From assembly GCA_034620365.1 (NCBI GenBank), contig JAQGEQ010000084.1:1860001-1924000 (forward strand): a stretch of DNA of 64,000 bases, written 5' to 3'. Positions 35,501-48,975 of the stretch are shown one piece after another (within the stretch, counting starts at the first letter, position 1; the number at the start of each line of letters is the position of its first letter). The position numbers and the translations under genes are program-made. The DNA is from Pegea sp. RAD2-039 (taxonomy: Eukaryota; Chordata; Thaliacea; Salpida; Salpidae). The notes beneath the pieces were generated by a model. The model did not search any database. It was not told where the DNA came from and worked only from the letters and a program-made list of their open reading frames with translations.

Positions 35501-38500
35501 GTTGATGTTTGCCAATTGTGGTAGACAACTTGGTGAGAAAAGTCTCATCACTGGTTTCTCCAGGTCGTAGACATTCTTCATCTAAAATGTCGATGATTCC
35601 TCGGTGCCTTTCTTCAATTAGGTCACAAATGATTTTGTTGTTAAAGTATTTAATTGGTTCCCACTAGAAAATAATTTATTTAAATTCAAAAGACTTTAAT
35701 ACTGAATTTAATAAAACTAATAAACTATAAATTTTAACCTGAAGTCTAATTAAAGTCACCTTAAAAACAAACAACAAAAACAACAGGTTTGGCAGTTAAT
35801 AATCAACTAATAAAATGACATAATTTTAGAACACTTTCGTGCTTATGTGGTTCAGAATAAACAATTGTTTTATCATTCTTTATAACATTCTTACTACTAT
35901 GTTTATATAAGTTTAGTTATTTTTTGAATATCAAAACTAAATAAATTGGAAGATGTTTTGAATATGAGAATTTGTTGAACACATGCCTGAATTCCTTCAG
36001 CTGCATATTCATCTTGTTCTTGCTTCAGAGTAAGTTCAATAAACAGTTGTTGAAGTTTTTCATTACAATAATTGATACAAAGTTGTTCGAAACTATTGTT
36101 AGTGAAAATTTCAAATCCATAGATATCCAATAAACCAATCACATTGCTGCGAAGAGGTCTTTTCTGAGTTGAAAAAAAATACAAAATGCTTAAATCGAAT
36201 TGGAAATTTATGATTTAATTACTAATAGAATAATTATTAAAGCTGCTAAGTTAGTCTACAAAATAAGACCTAATAAAGTTGACTTTTTAAATAAAGTTGA
36301 CTTTTTTTACAAAATACTTTATTTACAGTAAAACAATGTTAGTTGAGCGGAAGGTTCATGAACAAAGTGTATTTACACGAAACTACAACAAACAGAACTA
36401 ACTTTATTAGTCAAACTTTTGTTCAGCTGTTTGACGAGCCAGTCGAACAAACGGCCATAAACGGCCTTTGAAAGAGCATCTCTTGCATATACGGACTGTT
36501 CTTCAGTCAATGGAGAATAAACTTTCTCATTATTAGCTACAATCAAGCGATGAGTGATGGCTTCAGTAAAAGAACTTTCTTTTACACCAATCACCTTTGA
36601 AAATTTTGAAAATCAATAATAAAGAAAATTTCTGTGTGGTTACGTCAGCCAAGATCGAATTAAAGAAATATTAGAGCATCAACTGAATATAAACGGCTAG
36701 ATTTTTACCTTTGATAATTCTTTAACTGTGTTTTTATCTTTAACATTTGAATATCCGTCTTGATTAGCAACAAAAGATAAGTTACCAAGTCTCAAAATAA
36801 ATCCCAATACAGTGAAGAGATCCTATAGAGATGCTTATAGATGAGATCGGATTTTTTTCATCAAATGACTTACCTGAATGTTAGAGTCAGTGAAGTCAAA
36901 TACTTTCAAAGCTTTTTCCACAACTTTGAAGTCCTTTTTGTCATTCAATGAAGAAACCTTAGAGCAAGCTCCCTACAGATGATTCATTTCAAAATTAGAT
37001 TGAAAGTTAAGGATGTCAACTTGCTCAAATATTTATAATTATTTCAAGATCATGAAAACTACTATGTACCTCAAGTAGCCTAGACCTGTTTGTGTTGGCC
37101 GAGAGGATTTTACTATTTAACGCGCTAAATTGACTTAAGTATTTTTTAGATTGCGCAACATGTCAAGCAGGGTTGGAAGAATTTGAATAAAGTAATTTCA
37201 GTTAAAAAAATAAATTTAGAAATTGCTAAACAAAGTAAAGCTATCTTAAAGAGCTATTCAAAGTTCAACTGATATTGCGTTTATCTAATTTCAATCTAAG
37301 TTTGTTTATAGAAAAAGCTTGAAGTATAATTTAAAATAAAATAAATATAAAGATGAATAAATAATAATATTTTTTTTTATTTATTCTATTTATTAATATC
37401 TTAAACTTTAAAGATTAAAATATTATTTCTTAAAATTTTAGAAAATTTTTTTTTGAGATAAAAGAGATTATTATATAAAACTTTTTAGGTTACTTGCGAA
37501 GTATAGAAGTACTCGTTACAATCTCTTTGTAAACCCAATTTGTTTAATGTTTCACTTGTACTTCCTTCAATTAATTGATAGAAAATATGAAAATTTCTTT
37601 CTCCTTCAGCTTGATGAACCTTAATTAAAAAAAAACGTATTTCTTCTTAACTCATAAAATGAGAAAAGTATTTACGCTAATTTGATTATTATAAAAATGC
37701 CAAAATAAGCTTAAAATATATTCACAAACTCTAATGACTTCTTGATAATTATCAACTAAAACAACTTTCTAATATAAAACTTATCAGATTTAATTAAATC
37801 AAGAAACACGGTTGTTAAAGATTACTTTCAGCAACAAGCAACTTGTTAGAAACCACTCACAGTCAACTAATCAATCGACTTCAAGTATTTATTTCACTGC
37901 TCTGCCAACTACTTGTAAATGCTAGAGATGAAACTCAACAATAATTTAATCATCTCACCACTCGAGACTTCTCCAATAAATAATTAAGAATATTTCCACC
38001 GACAGGAATCCCACGGAAATCGAAACATACGTCCATATACTTTCCAAACCTCGACGAGTTGTCATTGCGATGTGTTTTAGCGTTTCCGAAAGCCTACAAA
38101 CCAAGTCAAAGTCAAATCTGGTTGATTAGTTGCAGAAAATAGTTGAAAACCTCAAGAATAGGATTGAGTTGAATGAGCTGGTTATTGATGAGGTTTGCTA
38201 CACCGTCAACTCCACTAACAGATGAGCTACAAGCGCTCAAATGTTGTAAGATGTATTTAGAAGCTTCAGTTTTTCCTGAACCTGATTCACCAGATATCAA
38301 AATGCACTGGTCACGTGACTCCTCGCGCATGGAGCGAAACACGTTATCGGAAATCGCAAATCTGCAAAAAGTCCAAAATCGTGATTATGCTCAATGCACG
38401 AGCGTTGATGACGTCATCAGACTTACACATGTGGTGGCATCTCGTACAGAGTACATCCTTGATACTTTTTGATGCTATCTTCATCGTAACATCGCAACTT

Positions 38501-38720
38501 CTCATAAGGATTAACAGATATTAACACCGAGCCAATATAAGTCTGAAAAAATATTTTTAAAATGAAGATTTTTGGTTGAGATGAAAAAATGAATGTTTAC
38601 ATAAATCAGATTCTCTTTGTAACGTTTCCTTAAATTTGATATGAACACATCTTCGGAGTTGTAATCTTCCAACAAAACAGAGTCTTCAACTCCAACCTTA
38701 TTTCGTGATATAAAAGACAT
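32502..38720 (-). CDS. Class I myosin, Myo1c/Myo1h type (21 coding exons)
   Basis: Single-headed, membrane-linked actin motor. Exons on the minus strand: 38720-38601, 38542-38427, 38361-38151, 38093-37959, 37619-37494, 36972-36874, 36822-36709, 36594-36403, 36163-35987, 35663-35491, 35171-35077, 34836-34728, 34520-34396, 34211-34094, 34043-33872, 33817-33645, 33585-33426, 33373-33199, 33142-32945, 32895-32724, 32643-32502. These total 3102 nt, giving 1033 aa, close to human MYO1C. Visible: P-loop GESGSGKT (103-110), switch I NDNSSR (159-164), switch II DIYGFE (384-389), [20 protein letters not shown] near the converter, IQ-type helices from about 695 (IQSLFRGW), and a TH1 tail with [14 protein letters not shown] and [16 protein letters not shown]. 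The tail binds acidic phospholipids in this family. The intron after 35987 begins with GC rather than GT. An upstream GTG-initiated extension is not used, since there is no upstream ATG. Confidence 0.93.
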
Positions 38721-41296
38721 TTTAAAATAAAATCTTTTTTTAATAAATAAAGTTGTTTTTCGTTTTGCATTCACAAAAGTAAAAAATCTGAAAAATGAAA
38801 AATCAAAAAAGTTTGAAAATTGTAAAGCTGAAAAATAATAAAATAAACTTCCTTTTTTACAACTAAAACGATTTCAATAAAAAATATGGAAAAAAGTTTG
38901 TTATTTTAAAGGATAAATATATATTTTTTTTATTTAACAAATATTTAGTTGAAGTTGTTTGACTATAAAACAAATAATAACATTTTTTTTCTAACACGAT
39001 TTATTTATTTACGAACTGTGAAAAATGAATGATTAATTTTAAACAAAAGAACAAAAAAAGGAACTCATTTAAAGAAATGTTGACTGAAGTTTTGTGTTGC
39101 AACGGTTTGCAGATAAACTATGTTACGTTTCAGTAAATCTTCATGAAAAAATGTTTTAAATTTTGGTTTATGACGTGTTTCCTAACATAGTTGGGCTTTC
39201 AACCATCAACTTTGTACAGATCATCACCATATAAGGAAAACTTTACAATATACTTTACAGATAGATTTTATAAAAACAGCTGAGAATATATACCTTATAA
39301 AAACACAGCTTGAAACTAAGTTAAAACAAACAAATTAAAAACTAAACACAAAATAAACAACTAAAGCTTAAAAAATATAAACAAAATTAAAATTTTAAAT
39401 AAAATTGTATGAATAAAAGCACCTTGCACCACATTTAAAACTATCAAGATAATTACCTAAAAAAAACCTTAAAAGCCCTTTAACTTGGTTGTTTCTTAAA
39501 ACTAGTGAACAGTAAGAATTAATTTGAACATATAATTCTCGCTTGAGACACTACTTATAGCATACATGTCTGCCGGCCATTTATGAAAACAGTCACTTTC
39601 TCACCACCTACTTAAATAGGAGATAAAAATAAACTACCCTACAGCTATTCTTTGTCACTACCTTACGGACAAAAAAAATTGTTTAGATAATAGTTTAAGA
39701 CATTCAGACTTTTTCAAAACGATTAGTTCTTTTTTAACAGATTCAGTAAACTAAATAGATATTATACCACAAATTATTGATACTATCAGATATGAGGTTA
39801 AAGTTCAGCTTTTTAAATAAGCTATTCTGCAAAAAACACAATTGCTGCTACTAAAAAGTTTTTTGCTTAACTTTTACTATCAAATCCGCTATGAATGTAA
39901 ACTATGAATGTTTTTGTTGAAATCTTAGTCATGATCATTGGAACAAATACACAATTTTTTTAAGATTATATTTAATAGAGTTAATTATTAACAATTTTTA
40001 AAAACTGATGTTGATTAACAAATATTTTTCAAATACAATCATAAAAGGAAAGACAGATAAAAAAATGTTAAACTACTTATCAAACTGTTTAACAAATAAA
40101 TAAATCCTCCAAAACTTTATACAACCAACTTTCTCAAAATATTATTAAGTAGTTGATAACTTGCTGCTGAAAAATAATCTAATTAAAGTTTGGTTAATAC
40201 AAATATTTTACTATCTATAAATCAACCTAAATAAAAGAAGTCGCAGTTTATTTATATTTATGAAATTATTCAACATAACTCAAGTAATGATAAAGTTTAT
40301 TAATAAAAAATTTCCAGAAAAAGATTATATAATGTTTATGAACAAGATAAAATATATTGAACCAGTGTTAAGTTTTAATTTCTACCAAAGTAAAATAAAA
40401 ATATAATTATTTTAATTGAATTATGATAGTATTCAATTTAAGTCTAAATAATTGCTTGGTCTATCAGCGTTAGCAAGTTTTAATTTATAATAGCTAGTTG
40501 AAATCCCATATAGACAGTTAGCTAATGAAAAACAAACCCGCTTGATTTAAAACTTTGAACTTAACAACTTTCTAGCATCAACATGATTGTAGATAGATGC
40601 ACATTAACCTTAACGGTTGTATGTCTACTCTTTAAAAATTAGATAAATTAGAAACTATAAACCATAAAAAATTTCTATTTTACTTGAAGTTGCACAATTT
40701 AAAAGCATAATTATTACATAGCTTTTAATATTTTTTTAGGCCTAGACGCTTACTGCTAGAGCTCAAGTCAAGATTTAAAGCTTTGCATAATTAATCACAT
40801 TTAGTCTGTTTGTGTTGACTACTAACCTGAAAAAGCTTTTAGCATATATTATATTTGTAATCTATTATATATAATATTTTCCATCTATATCAAAAAGTCA
40901 GAAATTTCTTATTGAAAAACTTAACAATTTTGAAAGACTTTAATAAAATTAGTTGTAAAAATATTATAAGTTAACTTTTCGACAGCCTTTTAAAAAGCTA
41001 ATATAAAGAGTAGTCGTCAAATTCATTGTGATCTACTTCCGTAAAACCAGTATAAAGTTGATTCTAAATTAAACGAGTTATATTAAAGATTAAAAGCTGT
41101 TTTAATATCACGAATTTTTTCAAGTCTTCGGTACACAGTTGTAAAACGATGAAAGTTAGAATAATGAAACTACAATTTGACACAGTACAGTATTTCAATT
41201 CTAAATTTATATATATATATAAAACCAAATCACAGCAACTAGCATATAATAGAAAAAAGTTCGCATAAACTTCAACGACTTATAAAGCAGATAATA
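38721..41296. other. Intergenic region between myosin and NWD1-like genes
   Basis: About 2.6 kb of AT-rich DNA upstream of the myosin and downstream of the NWD1-like gene, both on the minus strand. On the minus strand a T-rich tract ending in CAG at about 38789 lies some 69 bases before the myosin ATG and could be a 5' UTR acceptor. A short TA repeat lies at about 41208-41221. No gene seen. Confidence 0.4.
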
Positions 41297-44200
41297 TCAA
41301 AAATTTGTTTGTGACTTTTGGAAGCAAAATAAATTTTTGATTATAAAACCTTGACTCGTTCTAATAATCAATGTTCTATCATGAACAACAGAAATTCCAA
41401 TAACTGAAGCATAAACATACTGAGCTGCTACTTCTTCACCTAAAAATGATTTACTTAATTTAAAACTTATAAATTTCATATTATATATCAGCCTAGCTAA
41501 GTAATCATTTATGTTTTACACTGTTCAAAATTTCAACATACACTTTAGTAAGCGTTTTTATGGCTTTAATTTCAACTTTCAAAATCATGATTAGCTTTTG
41601 AAATATGAAAAAAACTTATGGTGAACTAGTTTGTTGATTTATTTAGCAGTTAGGACCTGTGCCAGATCGATAAATTCGGACATTTCTTTCATGAGATCCA
41701 ACTGCAAAAAACTTATCTTCATCAAAAAAAGTAACAGCAGTTACTTCAGAGTTTAGAATGGAATCAGATTTAATCATTTGTTTTGTATTCCATCTACCAT
41801 TCTGCAAATAAATAATTATCAATACATAGAAATATAATTTTGTTACGGCTTAATAAAACTTTATCAACGAATTCAACCTGTTAGACAACAAATGTACAAT
41901 TCAAGCATATACTTAATTAAGAAAATCTTTTTCAGCTTAAAGTGACATTGAAACTGACAATTATTAAAACATTAGACTACTAGTTGATTTTATTTGGTAA
42001 AACACCTTTTTAATCCATAGTTGTCGGACTTTTCCGGTTGTGCCAGATAGTAGATAACCTTCATTAGGGGTCAATCTAAGAACTGTCAAAGGATCCACGT
42101 GACCATTCAGCCTCTGATGAAAGCTGTTACTCTTTACTAAAGCACTTCCTTTATTTATAAACTTAAAAATATTTATTTGTCCTTTATTGCATCCAATAAA
42201 TATATTTAAATTGTCACTGATTGAACTGACATGAGTACAAGTGACAGAGCCACTAATTCCATAACCATTTAGTGCAAGTAAATAAATAGACTTCAGCGTA
42301 TCAGCTGCCACAATAATTAAACTATTCTCTTTGTCCTGTACGAAACTAAGAACAATATATTTGTCATCCAAGCTTATTTCTGCGGTAGTTACAACAGTTT
42401 CTAAGCTATTTGTGAGGTCATTTGATCTAACTTCATTCTTTTGTGACTTTTGGTGTGCTGAAAGAACAAAAGTTTGAGCATTTTTCAGGCAGCAGAAAAT
42501 AAATCTGTCATCTTTGGAGAAGCGGACCAAGATAGATTTAGGAAGTTCTTTAATAAAAGTTCTGTAACCTAAAAAGAACGTTTTCACTAATTGACTTTTT
42601 GGAGCAAGAGTTATATCAAAGATGTCGACAGTGGACGAATTAAAGTGGTATAAAGCCAATTTGTTTCCACAGTTACTAACAGCATGGTTTGTTTGAGTAA
42701 TTGGGAATGTTACTTTTTTTGAATTGGTGTCTGAAGTTTTTATATTTTTTGAAATATTCCAAATTTTCAAATAAAAAACCTGAAACAATAAAAGAATTGT
42801 TAAAATTAGAGACTTCATTCTTTTAACTCACTCACATTTGAGGACGCTGTGATAAACGTCTCCGCTTTTACTGGTACAATGAAGTCTATGGTTGCCCCCA
42901 TTCCACTGATGACGTCACTAGGTACGTCATTAATTTTGAAGTGATCAACCATTTTGTTGATAGACCAAATTGAGATGTTACAATCACGACTTCCAACTAC
43001 AAGATGAAGAAGATCTGAAGATTGCTCAGAAGTCGGAAGAAAGGAAAGAGATGTGATCGAGTCTTCGTGGAATCTTAAACTTGCGATCCTCTAAAGATAA
43101 TGAGTTGAAAAATTAAAGAATTGAATTCCAATATTTAAAAAATATCAAAAAATTTAATTTCAGATATAATTTAAATATTTATAAAAATAATAAAATCAAA
43201 ACCTTTAATCTACCAATTTAGTTTTGATTTGCAAAGATCAAATATTACGAATTGAATATATCTCAAATATTTATTATTAATTAAAATATTTAATCATTTA
43301 GTATATAATTGTATATAATGTCTATCCTTATCATATATAATAATCATATTATTTATAAGAAAGTATTTTAGCGAGAGGTGGTCTTTTCAGGCACTAAAAA
43401 ATAAATGAATAAATAATTACTTTTAACCTTAATATATATTGTTGTTGATAGTTTATACAATTAATCAGAACTTAAAAACCTTTTTGAAGTTCTCAAAATG
43501 TTGATATTTCACCTGATATTTATGGGTGGAAATGTTCCATATGTTAACTGAGTTTCCAGTTCCTAAACACATCAATTCTGCGTTGCTATCAAAGATAGAA
43601 ATCTCGTGGTCATCGCATTTGTTGGTTGCTATGAAAGTTTCACTTTGAGGTTGTATCTCAGCAACGATCTTATAATCCCAAAAAGCAATAAGAGACTCTT
43701 TTAAAAGATGTAACTTGCTCACACCAAATCTTTCTTTGATTTGTTTTCCATTAAGTCTCAGCTGATGTTGATGAAAATGACGAAAAACAATTCCTGAAAG
43801 AAACCAACAAACCAGTTAAGTTTGTTCATAAAATTAAAAAATTGAACAAGAACTTCAAAGATTTGTCAATCACCTTGTGTTGTCAAACTAATGATGCCTC
43901 CATCTTTGTATCCACAATAAACAAGGTTATTGACGTCATCGAAAATAATGTCACTTGATAAATTACACAAGGGTGTTTTTTGAAAGATCATTTCTTTTCT
44001 TTCCAAAACGCTTTGTATGATGATCTGTTTAATAGATGTAAGTTGTCACTAACTGATGACATCATGCTTCTTATGACGTCATACTCTATCTCCGCAGCCA
44101 GTGATAATCAGATCCTCTTTTAAAGAAGCAGTTATGCTAAAATGATCTTGATACCCATCATGAGATTGTTTGATTTTTCTGATATATGCTCCCGTGTCAA

Positions 44201-47200
44201 GATCAAATACGACAATCTGATGTTTTGCTGATGCAGAGATTAATCGGGGTCCTGAGAAACATCTTATAAACTAAAAAAGTGGAAAATTTGTATTAAAAAT
44301 GACCTGCTATCATCAATTTCAGAACTTTATCTTGATTAGATGAAATAGTGTGAAGTACTTCATCCGTTCCTAACTTCCACACAATAATTGATCCAACACT
44401 ATCAACTGCTGCTAGTAAACCTTTACCTAGATTATCGTTTCGGGTAGCCACACATGTAACTGGTTTACTCAAGCCTATCAGAGTTGTTTGTAGTTCACCA
44501 CCTAACATGAAAATCATTTAAACAAGTTGAAGCAAGCTCACGTTCACTCATTTACACCATCAACAAAAGTCATCTCTAAAAGTCTTTTAAACATTTAAAA
44601 GCTGATACAGCTTGCCAGTAACTTACCAGGTGGCTGAAACCCAGCGTTTAAGGGGATTAAACCTCCACAAACTTTATCGTGGTTGATTTTGTCACATTCG
44701 TCAAGAAGTTGGTCCAAAGTTTCTTTAAATTTGCCCCTAAAGTAATTTAATCTTCCAAACATTTCAGTTGTCAAAGAATTCTTAACGCCACCTTTAGATT
44801 CATGAAATAAGAATATCAAAAAGCTGTTAAGAAATTTATGATGAGATAAGAAATATGGTTATGACAATTTAATTAGTCAACTTTAGAAATGAGTATTTTA
44901 TTTTTACAAAAAAAGCAGTATATAAATGATTTTATTTATGTAAAAACCTGGAAACTCTAAAGTTGGCTTTGCAATTTTTAAAGCTTGAAATACTAATTTG
45001 ATTGGTTTGTAAGGAAACAACTCAAGAACCATTTCATAATCATCCAAAACGTCTACAAATTAATTGTTTATAAGAATCTCTTTGTTGTAAAAAGTTACTT
45101 AAATAAGATATATTTTTTTTAATTGCAAACTTTAAAGCTTTTACTTTCTTTAACCAAAATCTGTCAGCTTATCTACACAATTAACCTTTTATAGAAGATG
45201 CTGCGACTTTAGTACTAATCCATTTGACATTGAACAAAACTTCTTCACAAAGAACTCTTCCAGAAAATTGATTTAAAAGATCAGACTTATGAGATGCATG
45301 TAATAGATGATAAGGCAGCTCATTCATCTTGCGTAGATTGTTCATTCCTCCAAAGTATACAAGAGGCTTTCAAAAAAAATAATAAGAAAATTTAACAAGC
45401 AGCATCAAATAAAATTGATTTCAGAACGACAAAATTATTTGTAATTTAGAAACCCGAAAGTTTTTATACAAATTCTTACTTGTGAGGAAACTTTCCGATC
45501 TGTCAATTTACTTTCCGAATTCCATATTTTTAATTTTAATGGTTTTTTCTTTCCATCAGAATAAGTTCCAAGAAAATAAAGAGAAAAATTGGTATGAATT
45601 TTATTCTTAGTTTCATCAGTTAAATAACGTTTCCGAGCAACCTCGAAAAACTGCCTGATAGTACAAGGTGACCTCTCATCAACTACTGATCAGTAAACTA
45701 ACAGCTAACCTGTGATAGAAGCTGAGAACAGTTTTGCCGTCAGCTTGTCGTTCAACTAGATTTTCACCAAGGTCATGACGTAATCGAATCCATAGTAAAG
45801 TTGGGATACGAACAATTTGGTGATTAGGAGGAGACCAGTATTGATAGCAGTTGTCTAAAACCTCATCATCTAAAGAAAGTAGATCATCAAGTTCATTTTC
45901 CATTATTCCATTTCTGTAACGTCAAAACCGTCTACTTTGTCGGTACTTTTTAAGAAGAAAATCACTTGGCAGCTACTAGATATCCAATAGCTCTTGAAGT
46001 GAAGATGAAGCCATGTTTTACCTCCAATCGATTGAAAAAAGACTGGATTGCTTCTCGTACTGATCCTCCTAATTTTAGCTCATTTTTCTCAGTATAAGAG
46101 TTCCACAACTTTGCTTCATCAAAAGCCAACTGGAATCACATATAAAAAATAAAGAGATCTGAAGAAGAACAAATAAATCACTTTCATGAAGAGAGGACTT
46201 GAACATCTTATAAACGAGTCAATAATTAAGGTTCGTTGCTCTTTTGTCAGAGTTCGTTGGACTTTTGAAAGAAGATTATTAAGAATTTCTTCTCCTGTAT
46301 TTAAGGTCATCTTTGAAATCTGAATGAGATTTGTTGGAGGCAGAATTCGAGTGAGTAACTTGAGACAGCCGATATTAGGATCAGGAAGAGTAGAGATGAG
46401 AATCTTCACTCCAGGAGGGAGACTTTTTGGGAGCCAGTTGAGTCTATAGAAGTTTAAGCTGAACATGTTTATTGTTGGAGAAAAGTGACAACAACCTGTA
46501 AGCACCATCATTTGGGCTTAATTGATCAATCGAATCCAAGATAATAAGAAGACCTTCCCGTTTTTCTTTGATAATATCAGAAGCTTGAACTAAAATCTTC
46601 TCAAATATTTGAGTTACATCAACAAAACTTTGTAATAAATGAGATGGTGGCTCTTCAAATTCAAATACAAAGCATATTTGCAAAATTAGATTCTACATCA
46701 ATAAATACAGGATGAAAGAAACTGTTTAAGATATATCTATCCTATTAACCTTAAGAACTAAATGAATTTGAGATGAGTTGGGAGTTGTCCCAAAAAATCG
46801 AATCATGTGGACATAGTTTTGATCTCTTTTTAAAACTTCATTTATTTTTGCCATTAGTGACGTTTTGCCGCTACCAGATTCACCGAACAAAGCAACAGGG
46901 TTTGAGTTTTCATCGTTCAATAAAACAGACGTAATCTCATCTTTATACATAAAAGCTTAATCATTTTTAAGTTTCTAGATTTATTTTAAAACTTCATAAG
47001 TATCTTTAAAATAATATTTACAGAATCCTGAAACAAACATATTTATAACTCACTTATTAAATCATGTCTACCGCAGAAAGATTCCGATTTTTCAAATGCA
47101 AAGCTTTGATGATGGATGACTTCTTGGAAGAGATCGTCATTTTTTATATCTGATGAAAAGTCCTTATCTTTTATACTTTCTGTTATACGATGTTTCATAT

Positions 47201-48975
47201 CTTTTACAAAGTCTCCACAAAACGTATTTAGATAGCATTTGTGATCAGCATCTTCACTTGTGATCCCTTTAAATATTAAACTTTTCAATGATCAAATCAT
47301 AGAACATAACAACTGACCACTCCACTGAATGTCATATTTTCTTAATCTGTCATCATCTGCAGTGTCTTCCACAGACGACTTTAATATCTTAAGCAAATCC
47401 TTTAACAAAGATTTTTTATAACATCATTTAGAATTTTGATTTAAATAGAAATCTTATTTGAAACATAAGTCCTATAAGCATGGGTAAAGGTATTTTATTT
47501 TTATGATTAAGATGTAGTAGGTAAGCTTTTCATTTTTTAGATCACGTGATGCTGTTATCATGATCAAGATCAAAAACTAATTAAATCTATTTTACTTGGG
47601 AATCGTAATCTATGTTCTGCTTTTTCATATCAACATAATATGACATCAAATTATCATCTATATTGGAGGAAACATCAGAGATATTACGATCATACATTTG
47701 AGTACCTTCTAATTGCCTCATATAACCTTCTTGTATTTCCATTTCTGTCACTACACAAAAGACTACAAATTAGATTTTTATTTCTTGATGTGATAATTAA
47801 GATGTAAATTTTATAAGATATTTTTTTTATAAATTAGAAAACTGACTGAATATCGAAAGTTAGAATGGAAGTTAAATTACCAGAACAAATTAACTTCTTT
47901 TCGTCTTCTGTCTGTATCTTTTTAGCTTTTACTTTATGAATACTTTGCAACAAAATATTTTCAATCTCTTTCGAAGTTTGTTTCCATGTTTGAGCTGCTT
48001 TCTGACCTTCCACAGAATTTCCTTCTCTAAATCCCGGAAGAATTTTATCAATCGGCTGAAGTACGTACTTTGCAGGAATCATATTCTTATCTTCAATATA
48101 CCTAAATTGTTAAAACAAGATGTTAAAACGCAGTCTGATAACCCAACTTATCTCAATTGCATGAGAATATCAACTATTAGTTTACCACAAATTGATCAAA
48201 TCAATCTCGCTTTTATCTTCTATAGAATTACTAATCTCATTGAACTCTGAGCTTAGTATTGTGGTTGGCAAAGGCTTGTATCCATATCGATTACCCAAAA
48301 ATGCCTAAATGTAAAACTTATGAAAAACGAAAGTTGGAAAATTAAGATGTATACCACAAAATAAGGTCCTATTGATAGACGTCGACATGCTTTTATTTCC
48401 ATCAAACAAAGCTCAGGTGTTGAATGATCAATTGATGCAGAATCCTGTATTCCCCAGCGCATGTCAATTACCTGCGTGTTTTAGTTTATTGAATTAACAA
48501 ACATTCATTTTCAGATATTTGATTAAAATGTGTACTTAAACCAGTTTTATATTACTTTAAAATATATTTCACCAAAAAACAAATTAGTATAAAATAGTGT
48601 TTGAATCGGAAATTAGGGTGCACACTATTTTGAAGAAGATAAAAACTTGTATAACCTGAAAATCGAGATGTTTACTTTGACAAAATGCTCGCAGTTCTGG
48701 ATAAGCTTTCTCTATTAAAATGTTTCTTTCAAATTTCATATCTATGAACAGATATAGTGTATAAAAATCAACAGTATTTAAAAAATAAAGTTTATCTTTT
48801 CTATATTTTTAAGCTTTCTAAAACCCTTATTGATACAATTAAAATCTTTTAAATCTGACAAACCAGTAAAAGTAGAGCTGATGAATATTCTTACAACATT
48901 TGATTGCTGCAAGTTTCTTCTTCCATAGTATTCACCTCTGTACAGCTTTAATTTTTCCTCAATATTTTCTTTCAT
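41297..48975 (-). CDS. NACHT and WD40 repeat protein, NWD1-like (25 coding exons)
   Basis: STAND-type ATPase. Exons on the minus strand: 48975-48864, 48741-48656, 48471-48355, 48304-48186, 48101-47881, 47750-47596, 47399-47318, 47266-47054, 46955-46750, 46692-46496, 46443-46182, 46129-45966, 45913-45710, 45654-45480, 45366-45186, 45052-44948, 44791-44627, 44501-44326, 44270-44085, 44024-43874, 43793-43513, 43090-42836, 42779-42006, 41801-41657, 41439-41297. These total 4875 nt, giving 1624 aa (human NWD1 about 1560). Domains: an N-terminal effector-like module with RIFISSTFTDM and VIDMRWGI; a NACHT with Walker [15 protein letters not shown] (about 393) and Walker B LLIILDSIDQLSP (about 488); a helical region with VLSFYHRQFFEVA; and from about residue 920 a WD40 array (IIVWKL, IVVFDLDTG, ISIWSINK, LKIWNIS, VRIYRSGTG). 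Vertebrate NWD1 is a cytosolic protein linked to steroid receptor and neural functions, and the family recalls Apaf-1 and TEP1. Orthology to NWD1, as opposed to another NACHT-WD40 paralogue, is not proven. Confidence 0.85.

Noticed and set aside
38721-38774. N-terminal extension of the myosin (18 residues), recalling the nuclear isoform of Myo1c
   Set aside because: The first codon is GTG, not ATG. The first Met in frame is at 38720, and an acceptor-like AG lies upstream, so this is more likely 5' UTR.
45966-46022. Possible GT donor after the LE codons in NWD1-like exon 12
   Set aside because: Direct read-through gives the conserved VKHGFIFTSRAIG block in frame, so the exon continues to 45966.
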